Origin: Allocatelliglobosispora scoriae
Lineage (GTDB): Bacteria > Actinomycetota > Actinomycetes > Mycobacteriales > Micromonosporaceae
DNA length: 64,000 bases
Direction: 5' to 3'
Assembly (NCBI RefSeq): GCF_014204945.1
Contig: NZ_JACHMN010000003.1
Location: 2,976,001 to 3,040,000, forward strand
Positions within the stretch are counted from its first letter, which is position 1, and each line of letters starts with the position of its first letter. Positions 50,877-59,873 of this stretch are shown here, piece after piece. The notes beneath the pieces are model-generated. The model did not search any database, was not told the origin of the DNA, and was given only the letters and a program-made list of their open reading frames with translations. Position numbers and translations under genes: made by a program.

Positions 50877-52102
50877 CCACCATCAGGAAGGCGCTGGTCA
50901 TCGGCGGCGGCGTGGCCGGTCCGGTCGCGTCGATGGCGTTGCAGCAGGCCGGGATCGACGCGGTCGTCTGCGAACGCTACGAGGGCACCGCAGACGGCGT
51001 CGGCGGCGGGATGGGCATCGCCCCCAACGGCCAGGACGCGCTGGCGGCCGTCGACGCCGGCCACCTCCTCGCCGAGGTGGGGCTCCCGATGCCGGTCATC
51101 GCGATGTTCAGCGGCACCGGCAAGCGGCTGGCCACCTTCACCGAGCCACCCAGCGTCCCCGCTTCTACCCAGGCCCTCATGCGCGCCGACCTGTACCGGC
51201 TCATCTACGCCGAGGCGAAGCGACGCGGCATCGCGATCAAGCACGGCAAAGACCTGGTGCGCCTGGAGGACGACGGCGCGTCGGTCACCGCGTTCTTCGC
51301 CGACGGGACGTCGGAGACCGCGGACGTGCTCATCGGCGCCGACGGCATCCGGTCGACCGTGCGCGCACTCATCGACGGCGACTCCCCGCAGCCCACCTAT
51401 ACCGGTCTGGTCAGCTTCGGCGGCTGGGTCGACCACACGTCGCTGCCCTCCACCGGCGGGGAGTGTCGGCTGACCTTCGGCAGCGACGTCTTCTCCGGGC
51501 ACCTGATCACCGACGACGGGCAGGGGTTCTGGTTCATCAACATGCCCTCCCCGACGCCGATGACCATCGACCAGATGCGCCGGACCCCGGCCGAGAGCTG
51601 GCTGGACATGCTGCGGGACAAGGTGTCCCAGGACAACTCCCACATCCGCGAACTGCTGGCCCAGGCCGCGCCGCAAGACCTCATCATCACCGGCGCGTCG
51701 GAATACCTGCCGCACGTGCCCGTGTGGCACCGCGGCCGGACCATGCTCATCGGCGACGCCTGCCACGCACCGTCGTCGAGCTCCGGCCAGGGCGCATCGA
51801 TGGCCCTGGAAGACGCCGTGCAGCTCGCCCGCTGCCTGCGGGACCTGCCCACCGTCCAGGACGCGTTCGCCGGGTTCGAGGCGCTGCGCCGACCCCGACT
51901 GGCCCGCCTGATCAAGGACACCGAACGCGCCAACGGCAACAAGACCGCACACGGCGCCGCCCGCGTCCTCCGGGACCTGATCATGCCGGTGATGATGAAG
52001 CTCTTCTTCAAACCGGAGCAGCGCGACTGGCTGTACGCACACCACATCGACTGGGCCGCGCCGATCGGGCCCGAGATCGCCGCCGCGCAGGCGAGCGCAT
52101 AG
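50873..52102 (+). CDS. FAD-dependent monooxygenase (PHBH/tetracycline-destructase-like)
   Basis: A 409-aa group A flavin monooxygenase: KALVIGGGVAGPVASMALQQ (GxGxxG variant, 6-25), the DG motif VLIGADGIRSTVRALIDG near 155, and the GD motif RTMLIGDACHAPSSSSGQGA near 285. These enzymes hydroxylate aromatic compounds or inactivate antibiotics such as tetracyclines and rifamycins. Coupling to a PadR regulator fits an inducible resistance or catabolic operon; the substrate is unknown. Confidence 0.9.
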   Translation: MTTIRKALVIGGGVAGPVASMALQQAGIDAVVCERYEGTADGVGGGMGIAPNGQDALAAVDAGHLLAEVGLPMPVIAMFSGTGKRLATFTEPPSVPASTQALMRADLYRLIYAEAKRRGIAIKHGKDLVRLEDDGASVTAFFADGTSETADVLIGADGIRSTVRALIDGDSPQPTYTGLVSFGGWVDHTSLPSTGGECRLTFGSDVFSGHLITDDGQGFWFINMPSPTPMTIDQMRRTPAESWLDMLRDKVSQDNSHIRELLAQAAPQDLIITGASEYLPHVPVWHRGRTMLIGDACHAPSSSSGQGASMALEDAVQLARCLRDLPTVQDAFAGFEALRRPRLARLIKDTERANGNKTAHGAARVLRDLIMPVMMKLFFKPEQRDWLYAHHIDWAAPIGPEIAAAQASA

Positions 52103-52188
52103 CCAGGGACAGCCCGGCCCTGCCGCTGGTGGCTGCGATCATCCGGATTCTCGGGACCGGCCGGACCTGCCGCTGACACGATGGGCGC

Positions 52189-52599
52189 ATGAACGACAAG
52201 ACAGCTGTGCTCACCGACAGCGACAAGCTGACCATCCAGACCGCCGCGCATGGCGCCTTGGCGCTGATGATCGCGGCCGACCCCGGCGTGATCTCGTCGA
52301 CCAAGGCCGGTGTCGCCGGAGGCGAGGCGATGGGCTCCGCGACCGGCCTGGTCGGCCACGTGCTCTCCGAGAAGCTCCAGGGCCTGACCCTGAAGGGGAA
52401 CAGCGTCGCCGAGATCGCCGACACCGTCTTCCCCGCACTGGGCGAGTCGGTGAAGCTGCTAGACGAGAAGGCGCCAGGCGAAGCAGACAACTTCCGCCGC
52501 ACCATCACCGTCATCGTCGAATCGGCCTCCCAAGCCGCAGGCGGATCGCCCGCCGAAACGGAAATGCTCAACAAGATCACGGCCGCGATGTCAGCGTAG
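52189..52599 (+). CDS. Small conserved-looking helical protein of unknown function
   Basis: A 136-aa soluble helical protein (AVLTDSDKLTIQTAAHGALA, GEAMGSATGLVGHVLSEKLQ, SVAEIADTVFPALGESVKLL, DEKAPGEADNFRRTITVIVE). I recall similar actinobacterial hypothetical proteins but no function. The ATG at 52189 lies behind a cytosine-rich leader without a good ribosome site. Ends 71 bp before a stem-loop. Confidence 0.65.
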   Translation: MNDKTAVLTDSDKLTIQTAAHGALALMIAADPGVISSTKAGVAGGEAMGSATGLVGHVLSEKLQGLTLKGNSVAEIADTVFPALGESVKLLDEKAPGEADNFRRTITVIVESASQAAGGSPAETEMLNKITAAMSA

Positions 52600-52669
52600 G
52601 CCGACCCGGTCTTCGGCCGGGCGGCCCGTGCCTGATCGGGCTCGTCGCGGTCCGGACAGCCACGGCCGG

Positions 52670-52706
52670 GTTGGCCGACCATCACCCACCATCGCGGTCG
52701 GCCGAC
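52670..52706 (+). terminator. Stem-loop after the 52189 gene
   Basis: GTTGGCCGACC and GGTCGGCCGAC (52670-52680, 52696-52706) pair over 11 bp with one wobble; loop 15 nt. Confidence 0.45.
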
Positions 52707-52742
52707 ACCGCCCACCCGGACGTTGGCGTGTGACCACCGAAT

Positions 52743-52770
52743 ACCCTATCGAACACTAGTTCGATAGGGT
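52743..52770. promoter_or_regulatory. Operator-like palindrome at the start of the 52774 gene
   Basis: ACCCTATCGAA-CACTAG-TTCGATAGGGT: perfect 11-bp arms, 6-bp spacer, ending 3 bp before the GTG. It contains TAGGGT at its end and would block any promoter placed there. Confidence 0.65.
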
Positions 52771-52773
52771 GCG

Positions 52774-53073
52774 GTGGTGGCGGCGGTCAACGGGTTCGAC
52801 CTGTGGGTGCAGGGCAAGAAGCAGGCGTACGTGGCGGCGGCGATGGGGCTGCGTGCGGCGATGGCGCGGGTGCGTGAGCTGGGTGTCGAGCTCACTCCGC
52901 CGCAGGGTGACTGGGGCCGGCGGCAGCGGTGGACACCGCAGCAGTTGCGAGCGATGGCTGAGGTAGCCCGCCTGTGGGATCGGGTCATCACGACCCGGAT
53001 CGCGATGGACGAGGCCCTCGACCTCGCCGCCCCCAGTCGGGAGTCCGGCAACAGCGCCCAGGGCACGGGATAA
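52774..53073 (+). CDS. Small basic protein of unknown function
   Basis: A 99-aa helical protein (VAAVNGFDLWVQGKKQAYVA, AAMARVRELGVELTPPQGDW, RWTPQQLRAMAEVARLWDRV, ITTRIAMDEALDLAAPSRES). GTG 52774 lies directly after the palindrome. It may bind that palindrome itself (autoregulator or antitoxin-like), but there is no recognised HTH. Confidence 0.5.
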   Translation: MVAAVNGFDLWVQGKKQAYVAAAMGLRAAMARVRELGVELTPPQGDWGRRQRWTPQQLRAMAEVARLWDRVITTRIAMDEALDLAAPSRESGNSAQGTG

Positions 53074-53514
53074 CCTGCGTTGACGGGCCTGGCAGGCGAC
53101 CTCCTCGGTCGGGTCGGTGCCCTCGATGAGGTATTCGCGTGCGTCCCGAAGACCGCTGGGTAAAGAGCCGACCGCCGGCTCAGCCCAGCGACGGCTCGGA
53201 GTCGAGGTCATTCGGCGATCCCCGTTTGCCGGAGCATTGGGTCGTGGGCGTGCGCCAGCCTCGGAGAGTGGCGCAGCGCCGACCGACCTTGTCGCCGCAT
53301 CTGCCATGGTCACCAAGGCCGTGTGTTCGCGTCAGCTGGCGCTGACAGCGACGACTTCCAGGCTCCCGAGTTCATGAAACGAGAACGCGCTGTCGCCCTG
53401 TCCGCAATGCGGATCACACCGGTGGGGAACCGCGCAGTGGAGCGGAAATCCGAGAACAGCGCAGGTCAAATGGGAACGAGCAACCTGACAGCAACGTCGG
53501 CGCCCGACCGTAGA
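53074..53514. other. 440 bases without a supported gene, left flank of the intron
   Basis: Scattered CTGACAG heptamers (53342, 53485) occur here. A minus-strand frame reading LPSGLRDAREYLIEGTDP has some gene-like composition but no context; it may be a remnant. Confidence 0.3.
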
Positions 53515-53572
53515 GTCGGCGTGAGGCGCGGTGTCAGGATTGCTCCTGATCCGTTTCCTCACGCCGCTCTCC

Positions 53573-53606
53573 GAACCCGCCGTGCGCGTCTCCACGCAAC
53601 GGGCTC
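53573..53606 (-). ncRNA. Group II intron domain V
   Basis: Exactly 34 nt: GAGCCCG at the 5' end pairs with CGGGTTC at the 3' end, the AGC catalytic triad is at positions 2-4, and the terminal hairpin is GCG-TGGAGA-CGC with the usual purine-rich loop. Confidence 0.8.
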
Positions 53607-53622
53607 TCCACGGTTGCTGTCG

Positions 53623-55092
53623 TCAGGCGTTGGCGGGTGCAGGCCAGGGGCTGGGGATCGTGGTGGAGCGCCAGCGGTAGCGGGTCACGGGTATGGCCGC
53701 GATGCGCCGGTACTCGATCCCATCCGCGCTGATCGGTAACCACCGCCCGGTGGGCGTGGTGTGTCGGCGCCGGAAGGCCGTCCAGTTCCAGCGGTGTCGT
53801 AGCATGAGCATGCTGCTCAGCCGCCGCCAGGCAAAGCTGTCGAGCATGCTGAAGGTGTCCTTCGCTACGGCGTGCCGGAAATAGTTGGCCCAGCCGTGCA
53901 TGACCGCGTTCAGGCGGGTCAGCACTGAGGCCAGGTCCTGCTGTGATCTCCTGCGTGTCAGTGCACGGATCTTCGCCTTGATCGACCGGATCGGCCGTTT
54001 GGCGATGAACGTGTACACGTGCCACTTGTTCGAGCCTCGCTTGCGGCGCCACCGGATGTGGAACCCCAGGAAGTCGAACCCGTCGCTCATGTGGACTATC
54101 CGGGTCTTGGCCGGTGACAGCCGTAGGCCCAGAGGTGCCAGCACACGGGCGACGTCCTCGTGCAACTGCCGTACGTGCTCCTCGTTCCCGTGGACGAGGA
54201 TCACGAAATCGTCGGCATAGCGGACCAGCCGCCACGTCGCCGACCCGTGCTTACGCAGCTTGGCGCGGGCGTAGGCGCTCGCCATCGTCCCGCCCGGCTG
54301 CCACGGCTCCATCAGGTGCTCATCGAGCACCGTCAGGGCGATGTTGGCCAGCAGCGGAGACAGGATGCCGCCCTGCGGCGTGCCGGTGTGGGTGTCCTGC
54401 CGGTCGCCGTGCTCGGTGAGCACTCCGGCCTTGAGGAACGCCTTCACCAGCGCCAGAACACGCTTGTCCTTAACCCTCAGTCGGACGCGGTCCATCAACG
54501 CGACGTGATCGATCGAGTCGAAACACGCCTCGATGTCGGCGTCCAGCACCCACCGGTAACCGTGGGTGCCATACATCTGGATGTCGGCCACCGCGTCCTG
54601 AGCGCGCCGCAGGGGCCGGAACCCGAACGAGACCGGCTCGAAGTCGGCCTCGAAAATCGGTTCCAGCACCAGCTTCAGCGCCGCCTGAACAACCCGATCC
54701 GCGACCGTCGGAATACCGAGCTTGCGGACCTTACCCGACCCTCCCGGCTTCGGGATCTTGCGTTCCCGCACCGGCAGCGGCCGGAACGAACCGTCCTTGA
54801 GAGACGCTCGCAGGTCGTTCAGGAACCCGGGCACGCCGATGCGCGCCTCGAGGTCGGCGACCGTCAGGCCGTCCACGCCGGGCGTCCGCGCGCCCAGGTT
54901 GCCCGCGACCCGGACGTACGCCATCAGCAGCGTCGCCGGGTCGTGCACGAGGTTGAACAGGTCATCGAACCGGCGGCCGGGATCGGCCGCCGCCCAACGG
55001 TGAAGCTTGGCCTGCATCTCCACTACCCGCCGATACGGACCAACGGCCCGTTCCGGTGGAGCGTCGCCGTTCGGCGTCGCGTCTTGCGGCAT
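53623..55092 (-). CDS. ltrA: Group II intron-encoded reverse transcriptase/maturase
   Basis: A 489-aa protein that splices and mobilises the intron RNA. RT motifs in order: NLGARTPGVDGLTV, SFRPLPVRERKIPKPGGSGK, RKLGIPTVADRVVQAALKLV, SFGFRPLRRAQDAV, WVLDADIEACFDSIDH, GTPQGGILSPLLANIAL, and the active site WRLVRYADDFVILVHG (YADD). Maturase domain X follows with HGWANYFRHAVAKDTF and SFAWRRLSSMLMLRHRW. No HNH endonuclease domain, so retrohoming would rely on nascent DNA ends. ATG 55092 follows AAGGAAG; the longer frame runs into intron RNA domains. Appears intact. Confidence 0.9.
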   Translation of the reverse strand: MPQDATPNGDAPPERAVGPYRRVVEMQAKLHRWAAADPGRRFDDLFNLVHDPATLLMAYVRVAGNLGARTPGVDGLTVADLEARIGVPGFLNDLRASLKDGSFRPLPVRERKIPKPGGSGKVRKLGIPTVADRVVQAALKLVLEPIFEADFEPVSFGFRPLRRAQDAVADIQMYGTHGYRWVLDADIEACFDSIDHVALMDRVRLRVKDKRVLALVKAFLKAGVLTEHGDRQDTHTGTPQGGILSPLLANIALTVLDEHLMEPWQPGGTMASAYARAKLRKHGSATWRLVRYADDFVILVHGNEEHVRQLHEDVARVLAPLGLRLSPAKTRIVHMSDGFDFLGFHIRWRRKRGSNKWHVYTFIAKRPIRSIKAKIRALTRRRSQQDLASVLTRLNAVMHGWANYFRHAVAKDTFSMLDSFAWRRLSSMLMLRHRWNWTAFRRRHTTPTGRWLPISADGIEYRRIAAIPVTRYRWRSTTIPSPWPAPANA

Positions 55093-55876
55093 TACAGCTT
55101 CCTTCCCTTCGCGTAACCGCTGCCGCCCTTCCCCATGTACCGGGCTTTCCCCGGCTCGGAGTACTACGGCGGCTCCGCCCCACCCGGCCCGTTCAGCGGT
55201 CGGTGCGCCTATCCCCACCACCACGCTGGCGGCGCGGCGCGGGGAACCACGACCAGGTGGTTCCCGTGTTCACTGCTGCTCGCTTGTCGAAGGAGGAGCC
55301 CGACTGTGCCCCTACGGCATCGCCATGGGTACGCCGCAGACCTTCCCCATGGCCTCCCAGACCGGTCAGTCAGAACCCGCCCGGAAGATCCCCGCCACCT
55401 AACACAAGGCGGAGAAGCACCGTATCCAGCCCACATCCACCAGGTTCGAGCCGGCGACAGATTAAGGGGCTTTACAACATCGGTTCCTCGCGTACTCCTC
55501 TCCGTCTCGCTCGCCGAACCCGCACCATCTGGCAGTACTGGCACGTCCCGGCTTTGTCAGGGCTGCTCCCACCCCACCCGGCACCACCCGGGCGAGGCTG
55601 CCCTCAGCTACAACCGCCTGCTGCGACAGGCGGCAGGTGGTGGTCTCTCACCTCCACTCGAACAACAGCGCCTCACGGCGCACTGTCAGCCCTTGTCAGG
55701 TCGCACCCACGTTCGTTGCGGCTGACAGCGGATGTCTGAGCAGTGCATGTCGATCGCACATGCCCGCGGTTTAGGGACTGCCCGGCCGAACTCCGAGGGC
55801 CGAATGTCGCCCTTGGGGAAGGCCCTGCCAGCCTCCGATCTTGACCGCGGCTCGCCACCGTTGTGGAGCCACCGCC

Positions 55877-56185
55877 ATGAGTACCCTGATGTACCTCGCC
55901 CACACCGCCGCCGATCTCTTCGCGGCGCCACCCACCCCGGCTCCAGCCGCAGTGAAGACCCTGCCGGAGGTCATCGACGGCATCAAGGCGTGGATCATGG
56001 GAATACTGGCGGCCGTCGCCACCCTGTTCCTCGTCATCGGCGGCCTGCGCTACATGGGCGCCGGCAGTGACCCCGCCCAGGTCGAGCAGGCCAAAGGCAA
56101 TTTCAAGAGCGCTCTGATCGGCTACGCGGCCGCGGTGCTGGCGCCGGTCATCCTGAGCGTCCTCCAGGGCATCCTCGGCGGCTGA
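55877..56185 (+). CDS. VirB2-like T4SS pilin
   Basis: A 102-aa protein: an N-terminal segment with Ala/Pro, then helix IMGILAAVATLFLVIGGLRYM, a short loop GAGSDPAQVEQAKGNFKS, and helix ALIGYAAAVLAPVILSVLQG. Two helices around the AGSDPAQVEQAKG loop are typical of actinobacterial and firmicute VirB2/TrbC-like pilins. ATG 55877 follows GGAG about 8 nt upstream. First gene of the conjugation set, 1 bp before the next gene. Confidence 0.8.
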   Translation: MSTLMYLAHTAADLFAAPPTPAPAAVKTLPEVIDGIKAWIMGILAAVATLFLVIGGLRYMGAGSDPAQVEQAKGNFKSALIGYAAAVLAPVILSVLQGILGG

Positions 56186-56186
56186 C

Positions 56187-57074
56187 ATGGTCGACTTCCT
56201 GATGAACGGCCTCGTCGCGTGGCTCGCCACCCGGGTCGCGGACCTCCTCGGCGTCCTGCACGCGTTCCTGACCTCGGCGGTGTTCCTGTCTCCGGATGTC
56301 ACCGCCCTGCCGCAGGTCACCGAGATCGCCACCACGTCGGCGTACATCGTGGACACGTGCTACGTCCTGGCGATCATCGCCGCCGGGATCACCGTCATGG
56401 CGTCCACCGAGGTCCAGCTCCGCTACCGGGTCAAGGAACTCGCCCCGCGGCTGGTCGTCGCCGCGGTCCTGTCGGCGTTCGCCGTTCCCCTGTGCTCGCA
56501 GCTCATCCAGGTCGCCAACGCCCTCACCACGGCCATGGCCGGCCCGGCGACCCCCACCGACCAGGTCGTCACCATGACCCAGTCCCACATCCGGGCCGCC
56601 ATCGTCGACCCCGCGACCGCGCTGCTGGCGGTGGTCATCGGCGTCCTGATCGTCGTACTGCTGGTCGGCGTCCTGCTCGGCTGGATCAGCCGGGTGGCGC
56701 TGCTGGTGATCCTGGCCGGCGTCGCCCCGGCCGCCATGGCCTGCTACTGCCTGCCCGCACTGCAACCCGCCGCCGAGCTGTGGTGGCGGTCGCTGCTGGG
56801 GTGCCTGGGCACCGCCGTGCTGCAGGCCGTCACCTTCACCACCGGGATGCGGCTGCTCGTCGACCCGGATGCGAACCTGCCGGTCCTGCTCGGCCTGCCC
56901 GGCACCGACCTGGTGAACCTTCTCATCGTCATCGTCGTGCTGGTCATGACCGTCAAGATCCCCGGCCTGGTCCGCCGCCACGTCACCGGCCGCGGCGGCC
57001 CCAACGCCGCCGGGCGGGTCGCCCGCACCGTCGTCGTGCAGACCGTGATCCGGCGGCTGCCCTTCATCCACTGA
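56187..57074 (+). CDS. VirB6/TrbL-like polytopic T4SS membrane protein
   Basis: A 295-aa protein with about six hydrophobic helices (AYIVDTCYVLAIIAAGITVM, LVVAAVLSAFAVPLCSQLIQ, LLAVVIGVLIVVLLVGVLLG, VALLVILAGVAPAAMACYCL, LVNLLIVIVVLVMTVKIPGL) and a basic C-terminus. The WISRVALLVILAGVAPAAMA stretch is typical of the VirB6-like channel proteins of Gram-positive conjugation systems. Confidence 0.8.
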   Translation: MVDFLMNGLVAWLATRVADLLGVLHAFLTSAVFLSPDVTALPQVTEIATTSAYIVDTCYVLAIIAAGITVMASTEVQLRYRVKELAPRLVVAAVLSAFAVPLCSQLIQVANALTTAMAGPATPTDQVVTMTQSHIRAAIVDPATALLAVVIGVLIVVLLVGVLLGWISRVALLVILAGVAPAAMACYCLPALQPAAELWWRSLLGCLGTAVLQAVTFTTGMRLLVDPDANLPVLLGLPGTDLVNLLIVIVVLVMTVKIPGLVRRHVTGRGGPNAAGRVARTVVVQTVIRRLPFIH

Positions 57075-57209
57075 CGGACCGCCTGATACCCGCTGGCGGC
57101 GGCCGGACCCGGTCGACGCTGCCCGCCCCGCGGAGCTCGGACCGCGGCCGTACGAGCGCCATCACCTGCGTGCGCCGCGCGCACCTGACGAAAGGAGCAG
57201 TGATCAGCG

Positions 57210-58103
57210 ATGAGCACCCAAGCCGACGACGCCGCCCGGTCGAACCGGGCGCATGTCCCCGCCGACATCGATGCCCCCGACCGGATCGCCTTCGGGCTCA
57301 CCTTCCGCCAACTCGCCATCGTCGGCACCGCCGCCCTGCTCGGGTGGCTGGTCTACTCCGCGGCTGGGGACCTGCTTCCCGCGGCGGTGTGGCTGGTCGC
57401 AGCGGTCCCCGTCGCTGCGGTGACCGTCGTCGTGGCACTCGGCCGCCGCGACGGTCTGCCCTTGGACGCGTGGCTGCGCCACGGGCTCACCTTCACCCGC
57501 ACCCCTCGCGTCCACACCCCGGGTACCGGCTCGCCCGCCTACGCCGCGGTCACCGGCGACCCGCCGGTGCCCGCCGTGCTGCGAGCCGCGGTCACCGCCA
57601 TCGGCTCCGACGGCACCGTCACCACCGCGGGCCGCGACAGGGCCCTGATCGCCTGCGCCACCACCAACATCCACCTGCGCACCAGCTCTGAGCAGACCGC
57701 TCTGCTGGACGGGTTCGGCCGGTTCCTCAACGCGCTCACCGGGCCGGCGCAGATCGTGTCCGCGGCGTACCGCCTCGACCTGCGCCCGCACGCCGACGCC
57801 GCGATCACCGCTGCCCGGCTGCTGCCGCATCCGGCGCTGCGCGACGCCGCCGCCGGCTACGCCGCGTTCATCGCCGACCTCGACGCCTCCGTCGAGCCGC
57901 TGCGCCGCCAGGTCCTCACCGTCGTCACCGGCGACCCCGACACCGCCGCCCGCGCCCTGGGCGGCCTCGGCATCACCACCCGGGTCCTCGACGGTCCCGC
58001 CGCCACCGCGGCGCTCGCCGCCGCCGCCGACCCCTACGACCCGCCGGTACCGGGACCCCGCGCGGTCCCCGGCACCCCGATCACTCTGCGGAGCACCCGA
58101 TGA
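57210..58103 (+). CDS. PrgI-family T4SS protein
   Basis: A 297-aa protein beginning with the PrgI region: HVPADIDAPDRIAFGLTFRQ, then two helices (LAIVGTAALLGWLVYSAAGD, AAVWLVAAVPVAAVTVVVAL) and GRRDGLPLDAWLRHGLTFTR. PrgI is the VirB3-like part fused in front of VirB4 function. The C-terminal part (IHLRTSSEQTALLDGFGRFL) resembles the N-domain of VirB4/SCO6880-type proteins. Overlaps the VirB4 gene by 4 nt. Confidence 0.85.
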   Translation: MSTQADDAARSNRAHVPADIDAPDRIAFGLTFRQLAIVGTAALLGWLVYSAAGDLLPAAVWLVAAVPVAAVTVVVALGRRDGLPLDAWLRHGLTFTRTPRVHTPGTGSPAYAAVTGDPPVPAVLRAAVTAIGSDGTVTTAGRDRALIACATTNIHLRTSSEQTALLDGFGRFLNALTGPAQIVSAAYRLDLRPHADAAITAARLLPHPALRDAAAGYAAFIADLDASVEPLRRQVLTVVTGDPDTAARALGGLGITTRVLDGPAATAALAAAADPYDPPVPGPRAVPGTPITLRSTR

Positions 58104-59818
58104 AGACCACCCCCGAGCACACCCCGGCACCCGCCGCCCTGCAGGTCGCGCCCGGCCACGTCCGGGTCGGCGACGGCTACGCCGCCACGTTCGCCGTCGC
58201 CGGCTACCCCGCCGAAGTGGGTCCCGCCTGGCTCGGCCCGCTCACCTCCTACCCGGGGCGCGTCGACGTCGCCGTCCACATCGACCCCGTCGCGGCACCT
58301 CTGGCCGCGCCGATGCTGCGCCGCCAGCGCGCCCGCCTGGAGTCCACCCGCCGCGTCGACGCCGACACCGGGCGCCTCGCCGACCCCGGTACCGACGCCG
58401 CCGCCGGCGACGCCGCGCACCTCGCCGACCAGGTGGCCCGGGGAGCTGCGAAGCTGTTCCGGACCGGCATCTACGTCACCGTCCACGCCCGCGACCTCGA
58501 CGAGCTCGCCGCCACCTGCGCCGGGGTGAAAGCCGCCGCGGCGGCGGTCCTGCTCGACCTGCAGCCCGCCACGTTCCGCCACCACCACGGCTACACCACC
58601 ACCCGGCCCTACGGCATCGACGCCCTGGGCGTCCACCGGGTCCTGGACACCGCGGCCCTCGCCGCGGCGTTCCCGCTCGCCTGCGCCGACCTCCCCGCAC
58701 CCGCGCCCGGCACCGTCCCCGCGGCCACCGGTGTCCTCTACGGCACCACCGGCAGCAACGGCGTGCTGCTGTGGGACCGGTGGGCCGCCGACAACCACAA
58801 CAGCGTCGTGCTCGCCCGCAGCGGCGCCGGCAAGAGCTACTTCGTCAAGCTCGACCTGCTGCGCCACCTCTACCAGGGCGTCGAGGTCGCCGTCATCGAC
58901 CCCGAGGACGAGTACGCCGCCCTGTGCCGCCACGTCGGCGGCACCCTCGTCCAGCTCGGCCGGCCAGGCATCCGGGTCAACCCCCTGGACCTGCCCGGCG
59001 ACGACCGCCCCGACACCCTGACCCGGCGCGGCCTGTTCCTGCACACCCTCATCGCCGTCATGCTCGGCGCCGTCCCCGACCCGCCCGCCCGCGCGGCCCT
59101 CGACCGCGCCATCACCGCCACCTACGCCGCGGCCGGCATCACCGTCGACCCCGCCACCTGGCACCAGCCGGCACCACTGCTCCGCGACCTCGCCGCAGCC
59201 CTCACCATCGACCCCGACCCAGCCGCCCGGGAGCTCGCCGCCGCCCTCGCGCCCTGGACCTCCGGGAACTTCAGCGCCCTGTTCGACGGCCCCACCACCA
59301 CCGCACCCACCGGGCACCTGGTCGTGTGGTCCCTGCGGCACCTGCCCGACGAGCTGCGCACCGTCGCGACCCTGCTCGCCCTCGACGCGATCTGGACCCG
59401 CATCGACACCCCGACCGCCACACCCGCCCGGCGCCTGGTCGTCGTCGACGAGGCGTGGCTGCTCATGCGCGACGGGCAGGGCGCCCAGTTCCTGTACCGG
59501 ATGGCCAAAGCCGCCCGCAAACGCCACGCCGGCCTCACCGTCGTCACCCAGGACGCCGCCGACATGCTCGCCACCGACCTCGGGCTCGCCGTCGTCGCCA
59601 ACGCCGCCACCCAGGTCCTCATGCGCCAGTCCGCCCAGTCCGTCGACGCCGTCGCCGCGGCGTTCAACCTCACGGCGGGGGAGGCCGGGGTGCTGCTCGC
59701 CGCGCACCGGGGCGAAGGACTGCTCGTCGCCGGCCGGACCAGGGTGGCGTTCCGCAGCCTCGCCTCACCCGCCGAACAGCAGCTCGTCACCACCGGTCTC
59801 GCGCTCGACGAGCTCTGA
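58100..59818 (+). CDS. VirB4-type conjugation ATPase
   Basis: A 572-aa hexameric ATPase powering the T4SS. Walker A VVLARSGAGKSYFVKLDLLR near 245, VAVIDPEDEYAALCRHVGG, Walker B RRLVVVDEAWLLMRDGQGAQ near 455, and HAGLTVVTQDAADMLATDLG near 475. It overlaps the PrgI gene as ATGA. Slightly short compared with Gram-negative VirB4 because part of the N-domain is carried by PrgI. Confidence 0.92.
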   Translation: MKTTPEHTPAPAALQVAPGHVRVGDGYAATFAVAGYPAEVGPAWLGPLTSYPGRVDVAVHIDPVAAPLAAPMLRRQRARLESTRRVDADTGRLADPGTDAAAGDAAHLADQVARGAAKLFRTGIYVTVHARDLDELAATCAGVKAAAAAVLLDLQPATFRHHHGYTTTRPYGIDALGVHRVLDTAALAAAFPLACADLPAPAPGTVPAATGVLYGTTGSNGVLLWDRWAADNHNSVVLARSGAGKSYFVKLDLLRHLYQGVEVAVIDPEDEYAALCRHVGGTLVQLGRPGIRVNPLDLPGDDRPDTLTRRGLFLHTLIAVMLGAVPDPPARAALDRAITATYAAAGITVDPATWHQPAPLLRDLAAALTIDPDPAARELAAALAPWTSGNFSALFDGPTTTAPTGHLVVWSLRHLPDELRTVATLLALDAIWTRIDTPTATPARRLVVVDEAWLLMRDGQGAQFLYRMAKAARKRHAGLTVVTQDAADMLATDLGLAVVANAATQVLMRQSAQSVDAVAAAFNLTAGEAGVLLAAHRGEGLLVAGRTRVAFRSLASPAEQQLVTTGLALDEL

Positions 59819-59873
59819 CGTGACCGCGGACCGGGCCCGACGGCGCATCCAGCGGCCTCAGACCTCTCGTTCG

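Larger units (their letters stand above)
53515..55706 (-). mobile_element. Group II intron, about 2.19 kb
   Basis: On the minus strand the element begins with the 5' consensus GTGCGACCTG at 55706, carries RNA domains I-III upstream of a reverse transcriptase gene in domain IV, then a 34-nt domain V (53573-53606) and a domain VI hairpin (GGCGTGAGG ... CCTCACGCC), ending GCCGAC at 53515. It lies antisense to the conjugation genes, so cannot splice from their transcript. The 3' boundary could differ by a few bases. Confidence 0.8.

Noticed and set aside
52756-53316. 186-codon minus-strand frame over the 99-aa gene and its right flank
   Set aside because: Half of it is antisense to the better supported plus-strand gene with the operator; only a short stretch looks gene-like.
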